Of a DNA stretch of 64,000 nt, positions 57,229 to 63,977 are shown one piece after another. The notes under the pieces are model-generated. The model saw nothing but the letters and a program-made list of their open reading frames with translations. It searched no databases and was not told the origin of the DNA. Source of the DNA: a virus; IMG/VR virus record IMGVR_UViG_3300009068_000031, positions 1-64,000 of that record; one strand, written 5' to 3'. Numbering within the stretch: the stretch's first letter is position 1; each line of letters begins with the position of its first letter. The position numbers were made by a program, and so were the translations under genes.

Positions 57229-57236
57229 GTTAAATA
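57229..57236 (+). promoter_or_regulatory. Late-promoter-like element for the 57255 gene
   Basis: GTTAAATA, the same variant as on the minus strand at 62090-62097. The predicted start near 57242 gives a leader of about 13 nt before the ATG at 57255, with only a weak GAGAG as ribosome site. Confidence 0.45.
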
Positions 57237-57254
57237 TTGAGAGCAAAATAATTT

Positions 57255-57809
57255 ATGACTTATAAATTGGTACCATATTCTGAATCGATTGATTTAACAG
57301 AATTTTATCTTCAAGCAGAATCCAAAGGATTCAAAAACAACAGTAATAAAAAAATGTTGGTGGACAGCATCTCCACAGAAAAAAAATGGAAAATTTGGTT
57401 GCTTAAATACAACAATAAAATAGTGGGGTCTACTGGCGCTCATTCTTTTCCTGAAATGGGTGAAAATAGTTTTAGAATATTGTGTAGAACTTGTGTGTTC
57501 ACAGATCAATTGCCTATCTCAAGATTAAGAACCAAAACAGGCATACTCACGCATCAAAGCGTCACTCCACAATTTTTTATTCCCACTTGTATTGAATGGG
57601 CTGGATCACAAAATAATCTTTATGTGACCACCAATGAAAATAGTGAAGGCACTCAACGTCTAGTGCATAATATTTGGGCACCCATGTTGGCAGAATCTAA
57701 ATGTTTGAAAAAAATCAATCAAATAAAATACAGAGGCACAAATCAAACTGTGTGGCAATTAAATGTTCAAGAATTTTACAAACAATTGGAAAGATATCCT
57801 AGATGGTAA
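57255..57809 (+). CDS. GNAT acetyltransferase-like protein
   Basis: A 184-residue protein. KWKIWLLKYNNKIVGSTGAH is like GNAT strands 2-4, and ENSFRILCRTCVFTDQLP resembles the strand leading to the acetyl-CoA loop. However, the R/QxxGxG/A motif itself is not clear, so the assignment is weak. It ends with helical and strand segments ending QLERYPRW. If it is an acyltransferase it could acylate an amine or sugar made by the island. The end overlaps the kinase-like gene by 7 bp, and both belong to the short plus-strand block with the last radical SAM gene. Confidence 0.42.
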   Translation: MTYKLVPYSESIDLTEFYLQAESKGFKNNSNKKMLVDSISTEKKWKIWLLKYNNKIVGSTGAHSFPEMGENSFRILCRTCVFTDQLPISRLRTKTGILTHQSVTPQFFIPTCIEWAGSQNNLYVTTNENSEGTQRLVHNIWAPMLAESKCLKKINQIKYRGTNQTVWQLNVQEFYKQLERYPRW

Positions 57810-58492
57810 CTGACTACGTATACTATTACAATAATGTGCCAGGCAAAGGATTGTGCAGGAACAATCTTGTGTACACCAGTCTTATCAATCAAAATAAAAC
57901 AGAATTTGTGCAATGGTTTCACAACGACACAGAGTATCACAGAGATCAAAACGAAGTGATGGATCCCATCCTAATGGAACAAAAATGGCAGAGAGAAGTG
58001 GATATGCTGCTGATGATGCATCACAATTTTCCAGAACACATTCCTGACATATTGGAACTGGACTATGACAATAAAAAAATTATCTTTGGCGTTGATGGCG
58101 TGGATTTTTGGGAACAGAGTCACACAGTGGGCATGGATGCAGTGCTGCCCAATTGGCGTGAACAGATGTTGGAGATTCTGCAAGCACACAAAACATTAGG
58201 ATTATACAAATACAGTTTACACCCCAGCAGTTATTTTGTGGTGGAAGGCAAATTAAAAAGTGTTAACTATTTCTTTTGTTATCACAAAAGCGAACCACTT
58301 ATCACTGTGCAGGATCATTTCAGTCACATATCCCAAGACAGGAGAACAGTTTTACTGCCCAAAATGCATGAACTAAATATTGACATGCACACTCCCACAG
58401 ACTTTGCCAGCTTGCAGATATTGTGTTTGGAAAGTTTTAGAAACAATTACCCTAAAGATTTTATAGATGCTGCCATAGCACTGTACAAATAA
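57803..58492 (+). CDS. Kinase-fold-like protein with degenerate active site
   Basis: A 229-residue protein like the one at 48851-49486. QREVDMLLMMHHNFPEHIPD offers the alpha-C glutamate, and KYSLHPSSYFVVEGKLKSVN resembles the catalytic and metal-binding segments. The DFG-like Asp seems replaced (VNYFF), suggesting a pseudokinase or a substrate-binding role. It also matches its partner in the stretch before the loop (VLPNWREQMLEILQ against VPNWQQQVKDILSD). It is followed 2 nt later by the radical SAM gene. The function is unknown. Confidence 0.48.
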   Translation: MVTDYVYYYNNVPGKGLCRNNLVYTSLINQNKTEFVQWFHNDTEYHRDQNEVMDPILMEQKWQREVDMLLMMHHNFPEHIPDILELDYDNKKIIFGVDGVDFWEQSHTVGMDAVLPNWREQMLEILQAHKTLGLYKYSLHPSSYFVVEGKLKSVNYFFCYHKSEPLITVQDHFSHISQDRRTVLLPKMHELNIDMHTPTDFASLQILCLESFRNNYPKDFIDAAIALYK

Positions 58493-58494
58493 TC

Positions 58495-59643
58495 ATGGAA
58501 GATATAAAAACTACTAGCTTGTGTGATATCTGTTATAGACACTGTGAAGCAGTGAGAGAAACAAGAGATTCTGGAGTGTATCTAACCAAGACTTGTGCTG
58601 AGCATGGCACACAAAACATTAGAATAGAAAGAGACGTAGAATTTTATAAGCAATTACACTATGATGTTTCAGGATACACCATTCCTCATGGGATCATGGT
58701 AGAAGTCACTGACCGATGTAATTTAAATTGTCCGCACTGTTATCATAAACCTGACAATAAACAAGCTGATAGACCCATTGAACAAATATTGGATCAGATT
58801 GAACATAGATTTCATGCAGAATCTGGTGCTGTGATATTGGCTGGTGCTGAACCCACTGTGCGCAAAGACTTGCCAGAATTAATTAGACAAATCAAAGCAT
58901 TATTGAAAAGATTAAACAGACCTGAAGACGTGTGCATATTGACCAATGGAGTAAAGTTGTCTGACAGAGCATGGGTGAAAGAAATCGCTGCTGCTGGAGC
59001 CACCATGGTGATGATTGGTTTGAATCATCATTCCTATCAAGGAGCAACTGTGCATCAAAAACAACTGCAAGGCATAGACAATTGTATTGCTGAAGGAATT
59101 TTTGTGTACTATGTGGGATATACATTGGAAAGTTTGGATCATATGGAACATGTTCTGGAAGAAATACAATCTTTAGGACATAAGAGTTGGCAATACAGAA
59201 TAAGAGCCGGATCAGACATAGGTAGATCTCCTGATGAACCTAGATTTTATCTCAGTGATCATGTCAAATTGATCAAACAAATTTGTGATCGCAAAGGGTG
59301 GACTTGGGAAAAACAACCTGCTGATGATAATCTTTATCATTACATGGTGAATATCAATGGCATAACTCATAGAATTATACAATGGAGTGATGTTAAAACC
59401 ATTGACTTGGAACAATTGAAGTGTGGACCTTGGTGTGATTTCGTGCCAGGCAAACCAGTCACTAATTTTTTACATCAAATTATGTTGCGTGATGCTGCTG
59501 TGAATAAAAAAATGATACTGTATGATACTGTGCCAGCATGTTATGGTATTCAATCAAAAAATATAGATTACAAACCTTCTCAATGGACCAATCGCAGTTG
59601 GGCTGACTGTAAAATTAAACAATCCAAAACAATTCAAAAATAA
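58495..59643 (+). CDS. Radical SAM protein of the COG1964/Tes-like type
   Basis: A 382-residue protein. The N-terminal metal-binding module (C10, C13, C17 in LCDICYRHCEA; C34 in TKTCAEHG) precedes the radical SAM motif CNLNCPHC (C75, C79, C82) and the AGAEPT form of the GGE motif. This domain order is that of the COG1964 group, which includes the archaeal tetraether lipid synthase Tes and MJ0619-type methyltransferases. It differs from the other seven radical SAM proteins of the island. C-terminal cysteines (CGPWCDFVPG, ACYGIQ) may hold another cluster. The substrate is unknown. It ends 6 bp before a convergent fibre gene. Confidence 0.8.
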   Translation: MEDIKTTSLCDICYRHCEAVRETRDSGVYLTKTCAEHGTQNIRIERDVEFYKQLHYDVSGYTIPHGIMVEVTDRCNLNCPHCYHKPDNKQADRPIEQILDQIEHRFHAESGAVILAGAEPTVRKDLPELIRQIKALLKRLNRPEDVCILTNGVKLSDRAWVKEIAAAGATMVMIGLNHHSYQGATVHQKQLQGIDNCIAEGIFVYYVGYTLESLDHMEHVLEEIQSLGHKSWQYRIRAGSDIGRSPDEPRFYLSDHVKLIKQICDRKGWTWEKQPADDNLYHYMVNINGITHRIIQWSDVKTIDLEQLKCGPWCDFVPGKPVTNFLHQIMLRDAAVNKKMILYDTVPACYGIQSKNIDYKPSQWTNRSWADCKIKQSKTIQK

Positions 59644-59649
59644 AATTAA

Positions 59650-60798
59650 TTAGTGTAGGTTGACCCAGGCTGCACCATCGTACACCTGTACTTTGTTGGT
59701 AGCTGCTGGTGAGGTACCACTCACCATGAATATTAATTGTCCTTTCAATGCTGTGCCATAAGCAGTTCTTGCTGTGTCATTGGCAGCGACGGCCAATCTC
59801 ACAGGACCTGCAAATTTTGCAGCACCATTCACATCCAGTGTGGCAGTGGGAGAGGTCATATTCACACCCAATTGTCCATCTGCATCAAAAACTAATCCTC
59901 GTAAGGTTGCTCCACCATCTGCAGATGTTCCAAAACTAATTTTTCCTGGTACTGCGTTTGGTCCTACAGGATTGCTGGTGTCAGGATCAATGTCAAAAGA
60001 TATAGCGCTGGAAAATCTGTAATCAGTGCCATCATAGCCATTGGCCACTATAGTGAACAATGGATCACCTTGTTGTACTGAAGTAGGAATACTTAAAGAG
60101 CCTCTGGATACTTGAATTTCAAAACTGTCACCAACAATACCATTTGTTAATGAATTAATTTCAATAGATTTGTTAGTAAGCACAGGCGATTTAATTCTTA
60201 ACCCTACTCCTAATGCTGAAGTGTTGGTGCCTAATTGTATGTTGTCTAATCCGTTCAACAGAGTCACCACGTTGTCTGTGATTACCACATCACCGTTGCT
60301 GACCACATTGGTAGCAGGGTTGGTGCTCAATAATAATGTGCCTGCTGTGCTGTACACATCTGCTTTGATTCTTTTTTGTATGGCATCCAACATTGCTGTG
60401 GAGTCATCTGCAAACACTGAACCGTTGAGATCTCCTGTGACATCACCTGACACATTGCCTATTAAATTTCCTGTGACATTGCCTGTGACATTACCACTTA
60501 AATTTCCTGTGACATTGCCTGTAAGAGCACCTGTGAATGCACCATACACATTGTCAAACCAACCTTCGGCCCATCTGTTGCCTGTGGCACCAATGTCTCT
60601 TGTGCTGTCCACATCTGGAGTAACATCTGATGCAATGCCTGAAAACGCCACAGTGCCTGTGTCCACAGCCACACCACCCAAAGTTGTACCATCACCTGTG
60701 AACAGTTTTTTGGTGTCTGTAGTGTAGATTAATTCTCCTTCTGCTGGAGTTATCAGTAATCTTTGTGCGTTTGTGCCACGTCTTATTTTGAATGCCAT
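59650..60798 (-). CDS. Tail fibre-like protein with RRGT (Mtd-type) N-terminal domain
   Basis: A 382-residue protein. FKIRRGTNAQRLLITPAEGE and TDTKKLFTGDGTTLGG form the N-terminal domain seen in Mtd and many fibre proteins. A GNVTGNL-type repeat follows at about 88-130, then a beta-helical shaft (SFDIDPDTSNPVGPNAVPG; QLGVNMTSPTATLDVNGAAK). The C-terminus QVYDGAAWVNLH is a typical fibre end. It has its own exact-consensus late promoter and TAGGAG before the ATG. It lies on the opposite strand from the main fibre block, beyond the accessory island. Confidence 0.8.
   Translation of the reverse strand: MAFKIRRGTNAQRLLITPAEGELIYTTDTKKLFTGDGTTLGGVAVDTGTVAFSGIASDVTPDVDSTRDIGATGNRWAEGWFDNVYGAFTGALTGNVTGNLSGNVTGNVTGNLIGNVSGDVTGDLNGSVFADDSTAMLDAIQKRIKADVYSTAGTLLLSTNPATNVVSNGDVVITDNVVTLLNGLDNIQLGTNTSALGVGLRIKSPVLTNKSIEINSLTNGIVGDSFEIQVSRGSLSIPTSVQQGDPLFTIVANGYDGTDYRFSSAISFDIDPDTSNPVGPNAVPGKISFGTSADGGATLRGLVFDADGQLGVNMTSPTATLDVNGAAKFAGPVRLAVAANDTARTAYGTALKGQLIFMVSGTSPAATNKVQVYDGAAWVNLH
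60419..60540 (-). repeat. Short tandem repeats coding for GNVTGNL-type units
   Basis: Repeated 12-bp-scale units related to CCTGTGACATTG encode successive G-x-V-T-G-x-L/N peptides within the fibre protein. Such arrays can change length by slippage or recombination and would alter shaft length. Confidence 0.7.
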
Positions 60799-60830
60799 AT
60801 TGTGCGTTGCTCCTAATGTCTTATTACTGT

Positions 60831-60840
60831 GTATTTATAC
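60831..60840 (-). promoter_or_regulatory. T4-type late promoter, exact consensus
   Basis: The minus strand reads GTATAAATAC, with the full TATAAATA at 60832-60839. The predicted start near 60826 leaves a 28-nt leader with TAGGAG before the ATG at 60798. Confidence 0.8.
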
Positions 60841-60870
60841 TGAATTAACAGTATTCATCACTTAAAAGTT

Positions 60871-61185
60871 TTATTTTTTAAAGAACTTTTTGGTGTGTTT
60901 TTCAATGTCCTTTTTGACCTTTTCAGTATCCAGCCTAAAATCCACATTCTTGATGCTGTTGGTGTAGTTTTTGAACAGTTCATTCAGTGTTTGTTCCAGC
61001 CTACTGTTGGTCATTTTTTTATGACTGTTTTTGACTTTGATTTCCCATTTTTTGCCATCATTAAATGTTACTTTTATGGCCAATAGGTACTCAATAGGTA
61101 TGGCATTCACTGTGACATCATTGAACACTTCTGGCCAATGATCCACAACATTTTTGGGCAGTGATTTTTTGCCAAAAATGACCAT
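60871..61185 (-). CDS. Unknown phage protein
   Basis: A 104-residue basic protein (EYLLAIKVTFNDGKKWEIKV, TEKVKKDIEKHTKKFFKK at the end). I do not know a function; the pattern looks like small proteins conserved beside structural genes in marine T4-like phages. The N-terminus may be beta-rich and the C-terminus helical with many lysines. It begins 6 nt after the stop of the 61192 gene and precedes the fibre gene's promoter. Confidence 0.65.
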   Translation of the reverse strand: MVIFGKKSLPKNVVDHWPEVFNDVTVNAIPIEYLLAIKVTFNDGKKWEIKVKNSHKKMTNSRLEQTLNELFKNYTNSIKNVDFRLDTEKVKKDIEKHTKKFFKK

Positions 61186-61191
61186 AATTGA

Positions 61192-61770
61192 TTATTCTGC
61201 TGACTTAGTTTTTAACTCGTCTGCTTGTTTTCTCAATCGTGCTGCTTCTTTGTACAATCTGTCTGCATCACTTCTTAATTTTGCAGCCAATTGTTCATCG
61301 GTCAACACAGACTCGTTTTTCACAGATTCCACAATGGGATTCACTATGTTTCTGGCCTGTGTGTTTGCTGGTGTATCGTTGCTGGCAGTGATGGCCAGTT
61401 CAGCAATTTTTAAACCTTTTTGTTGTGCTATGGCAGCATTCAATGCATCCAAACTGATAGTGGTGAATTGATTGGGAGTCATTTCTATTTGATTGCTCTT
61501 GACTTTTTTCATCAATTTTTTCACATGGAATCTAGCCAGCATGATGGAACCATCACCCAACGGGGCACGGGCCATAGCTTCTGCTAGTTCATATGAAGTT
61601 TGACTGGCAGCACTGTGAATTAAATCCATCAGTCTTGCATGTTCATCTGCATCCAAACCGCTGGTGGGTACCACCAATGCATGTTCTGGATCACTGGGCA
61701 ATACTCTGTAGACCACTCCCACCACTTCTTTGGTGTCTTTGAATCTACCCAAATGTTTCACTTCAGACAT
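61192..61770 (-). CDS. Unknown phage protein with C-terminal coiled-coil segment
   Basis: A 192-residue protein. The N-terminal half is compact (GRFKDTKEVVGVVYRVLPSD, IMLARFHVKKLMKKVKSNQI). The last 45 residues (EQLAAKLRSDADRLYKEAAR and on) are a strongly charged helical stretch with heptad character. I associate it with a conserved marine T4-like phage protein of unknown role. Its ATG overlaps the stop of the upstream gene by 1 bp. Possibly a virion or assembly protein; unproven. Confidence 0.68.
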   Translation of the reverse strand: MSEVKHLGRFKDTKEVVGVVYRVLPSDPEHALVVPTSGLDADEHARLMDLIHSAASQTSYELAEAMARAPLGDGSIMLARFHVKKLMKKVKSNQIEMTPNQFTTISLDALNAAIAQQKGLKIAELAITASNDTPANTQARNIVNPIVESVKNESVLTDEQLAAKLRSDADRLYKEAARLRKQADELKTKSAE

Positions 61771-62060
61771 TATTTTTTATCTCCCACAGGTGCTGCTGTT
61801 GCTGCTGGAGCAGATTTAGCTGCTGCCGCTTGTTGAGCTTGAATGGCATTCAAAAAAGATTCAAGTTTGTTGTAGGTTGTTCCTACGGCTTGCATCTCAT
61901 TGGCTTTGAAAGCACCTCTCTGTGATGCCACGTCAATGATAGCTTTGATAGTGTTTAAATCCTGCACAGTTAAATCTCCTGATTTTAAATCAGCTTCTGG
62001 TGCTGCAGCTTTTGGTGCAGCAGTGCTGGCTGTGGCAGTTTTTTTAGTTTCTTCGTTCAT
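61770..62060 (-). CDS. Unknown small phage protein with Ala-rich ends
   Basis: A 96-residue protein from the ATG at 62060, chosen because AAGGAG lies 5-10 nt upstream; the open frame to 62117 has no such site. A short conserved core (DLNTIKAIIDVASQRGAFKA, EMQAVGTTYNKLESFLNAI) lies between Ala/Pro/Lys-rich tails. I associate the core with a small protein found widely in marine T4-like phages, function unknown. It is followed directly by the 61192 gene. Confidence 0.7.
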   Translation of the reverse strand: MNEETKKTATASTAAPKAAAPEADLKSGDLTVQDLNTIKAIIDVASQRGAFKANEMQAVGTTYNKLESFLNAIQAQQAAAAKSAPAATAAPVGDKK

Positions 62061-62089
62061 GTATGTTCTCCTTGTTGTATATACGAAAT

Positions 62090-62097
62090 TATTTAAC
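62090..62097 (-). promoter_or_regulatory. Late-promoter-like element for the 62060 gene
   Basis: On the minus strand GTTAAATA. The predicted start near 62084 gives a leader of about 23 nt with AAGGAG before the ATG at 62060. The element overlaps the end of the 62093-62377 gene. Confidence 0.45.
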
Positions 62098-62377
62098 TTC
62101 GATTCACATAAGGACAACTCAAAGTGAATATGGTGAGTTCTTTGGCTTCTTCAAAACCAATTTTTATCACATACTCCACTTTGTGTTCATGAGAGCTTTT
62201 GATTGTTTTTTCCAAAAAATATCTACTTTTTAAATTGATTCTAATCCAATTATTGATCTTGTCTTCCATGCCATAATCGAATTTGATTTCCAAATATGTG
62301 AAATGCGGCAGTGGTTTTTGAACTTTTCTAATACCAAAAAAGTTTAAAGGATTGGGTTCTCCAGTTTTCTGCAACAT
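62093..62377 (-). CDS. Unknown small phage protein
   Basis: A 94-residue protein (KTGEPNPLNFFGIRKVQKPL, FTYLEIKFDYGMEDKINNWI). The mixture of strands and one helix suggests a small alpha/beta fold. No function is known to me, and there is no signal or membrane segment. Its ATG overlaps the stop of the vWA protein gene, so the two are probably co-translated. It may act with that protein. Confidence 0.68.
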   Translation of the reverse strand: MLQKTGEPNPLNFFGIRKVQKPLPHFTYLEIKFDYGMEDKINNWIRINLKSRYFLEKTIKSSHEHKVEYVIKIGFEEAKELTIFTLSCPYVNRS

Positions 62378-63615
62378 TAGTCTTCGTATTTGGTAGTGAT
62401 ACCAAACGGTGATTCAATTCTTTCGTTGTGATTGTTGTGTATCACAAACACGGTGTCACAGTAGTGAGGATCTCCCCAGCTGTCAAATGTGTATCCGTCT
62501 GTGAACATGATGAATTTTTTTGGTTGAATGTCATTCTTTTTCATGTACTCCCAGTTGCACATGAAATCTGTGCCACCACCACCGGTGATTTCATACTGGC
62601 TAATGTCACCATCTGTGGGACCATAGTCTTGTTCATTGTACACTTCTGTGTCAAAAGTCCACACTTTAATTCTATAATCTTTGTATTGATCCATGATGGA
62701 TTTGATTTCGCCTAAGAATATACTCAATTTTTTTTCATCAATGGATCCACTGGCATCAATGGCCACAGCCAAATCAATGGTCTGTTCAAACTGTGAACCT
62801 GGCAATACCACGCCTGTGTGCCAACCTTTGCGACTGGGTCTCATAAAACTGTAATCACTTTTGATGGTACTCTGTATCTGAGTCTGTAATATTTCTCTCC
62901 AATTCATTTTAGGATTGGTCATATTTTTTATGATTCTTTCCACTTCTTTGGGAAGATTACCAGCGCCTGTGGCTTGTGCTGATTGCAGTATGGAATCTTT
63001 GATCTCATCTCTAATTTTTCTCAATTCTTCTTTGCTGTATGCTGGTCTTTTTTGTTGGTCACCTTCTTTGCCGTCTTTTTTATCTTTACCGCCGCCGTTT
63101 TCGTCCTTGTCCCAATCCAAATGTTCATCCAACAATTGACCTAATTTTTGCAATTGTTTTTCATCATATTTTTTATAAATTTCATCATACACTCTTTCAG
63201 AACTCCAACCTTCATATTTGAAGTCTTGAAATATGGGAATGTCTTTGGGTTTTTCACCAATGTTGTCTCGCACCAATGTGTTGTTCACAATGTAATCACA
63301 AGCCACATTGTATATCTGTCTATCTCTCTGTTCATTTCTGCCAATGTGATCAAACACACAATGAAGTATTTCATGTGCTATCACAAATTCGATTTCTCTA
63401 GCAGAAAGTTTGCTAAAGAATTTTGTATTATAATAAAGATTTCTTCCATCAGTGGCTGCTGTGGGACACCATTCATCACATTCTTGAATGCCCAATCTAG
63501 TGGCCATGTTGCCAAAGAAAGGATGTCTCAACAACAATCCTACTCTTGCCACAATAATTTTATCCAATACTTCTTCTTGTAATTTGTTTAATTTTTCTTG
63601 TTTTTTAGTAGTCAT
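62377..63615 (-). CDS. vWA-like metallopeptidase-type protein (DUF2201-like)
   Basis: A 412-residue protein. The N-terminal part carries FVIAHEILHCVFDHIGR with HExxH (H81, E82, H85), a zinc-protease-like site. A charged linker rich in Lys, Asp and Gly follows (residues about 178-205). The C-terminal half is von Willebrand A-like (LAVAIDASGSIDEKKLSIF, a DxSxS MIDAS motif; ITGGGGTDFMCNW; KFIMFTDGY). Proteins of this two-part type are common in marine T4-like phages; whether they cleave a substrate is unknown. The ATG at 63615 (MTTKKQEK) is chosen over the open frame to 63642 because a hairpin and a late-promoter-like TACAAATA lie upstream. Confidence 0.82.
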   Translation of the reverse strand: MTTKKQEKLNKLQEEVLDKIIVARVGLLLRHPFFGNMATRLGIQECDEWCPTAATDGRNLYYNTKFFSKLSAREIEFVIAHEILHCVFDHIGRNEQRDRQIYNVACDYIVNNTLVRDNIGEKPKDIPIFQDFKYEGWSSERVYDEIYKKYDEKQLQKLGQLLDEHLDWDKDENGGGKDKKDGKEGDQQKRPAYSKEELRKIRDEIKDSILQSAQATGAGNLPKEVERIIKNMTNPKMNWREILQTQIQSTIKSDYSFMRPSRKGWHTGVVLPGSQFEQTIDLAVAIDASGSIDEKKLSIFLGEIKSIMDQYKDYRIKVWTFDTEVYNEQDYGPTDGDISQYEITGGGGTDFMCNWEYMKKNDIQPKKFIMFTDGYTFDSWGDPHYCDTVFVIHNNHNERIESPFGITTKYED

Positions 63616-63624
63616 AAGAATCTT

Positions 63625-63632
63625 TATTTGTA
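63625..63632 (-). promoter_or_regulatory. Late-promoter-like element close to the 63615 start
   Basis: On the minus strand TACAAATA, one base off TATAAATA. The predicted start would be about 4 nt before the ATG at 63615, which has no Shine-Dalgarno sequence. Confidence 0.4.
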
Positions 63633-63658
63633 CACAGGGCACTCGAAAATGCCCTGTG
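63633..63658. other. 9-bp inverted repeat between two minus-strand genes
   Basis: CACAGGGCA and TGCCCTGTG flank an 8-nt loop. On the minus strand it follows the stop at 63670 by 12 nt, but no T-run follows, so a classical terminator is doubtful. It may be an RNA stabiliser, a weak terminator or a protein site in front of the vWA gene. Confidence 0.5.
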
Positions 63659-63669
63659 AATGGTCACAG

Positions 63670-63948
63670 TTAAGCAACCTTTTGTGCGGCAATAACATAC
63701 TTGCCGTACTTTTCATGAAACTCATCGAAACATTTGATACTGTCTGGATCAATCGGTAATTGATATTGCGTAAGAGCAAGTTTAATGCCCATCACAACAA
63801 TTTCAGTATCGAAATTATCCATAGAAAATCTAAGAAATTTATTGACTTTATCATTAAACTTCTTGTCTTTCTTATCACATGCGTCTTTCAGTTCGTAGCA
63901 AAGGGAGACTGTTAAGGAATACATGGCACTGATTTCTTTAGTCTTCAT
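63670..63948 (-). CDS. Unknown small protein
   Basis: A 92-residue protein (KTKEISAMYSLTVSLCYELK, FDTEIVVMGIKLALTQYQLP). It is mostly helical and charged, with no recognised domain. AAGGTAG lies 6 nt before the ATG at 63948; an upstream TTG at 63969 is rejected. A CTGACA-AAA-TGTCAG hairpin sits just upstream of the ribosome site. It is followed by the 9-bp inverted repeat, so it looks like a separately controlled gene. Confidence 0.62.
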   Translation of the reverse strand: MKTKEISAMYSLTVSLCYELKDACDKKDKKFNDKVNKFLRFSMDNFDTEIVVMGIKLALTQYQLPIDPDSIKCFDEFHEKYGKYVIAAQKVA

Positions 63949-63962
63949 TTTTTCTACCTTCC

Positions 63963-63977
63963 CTGACAAAATGTCAG
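63963..63977. other. Short hairpin directly upstream of the 63948 ribosome site
   Basis: CTGACA and TGTCAG pair across a 3-nt loop, ending 2-3 nt from AAGGTAG on the minus strand. It could be a translational operator or an RNA stabiliser. It is short enough to be chance. Confidence 0.35.

Noticed and set aside
59650-60798. Diversity-generating retroelement linked to the Mtd-like fibre
   Set aside because: Only the N-terminal RRGT domain resembles Mtd. No reverse transcriptase, template repeat or variable repeat was seen in the window.
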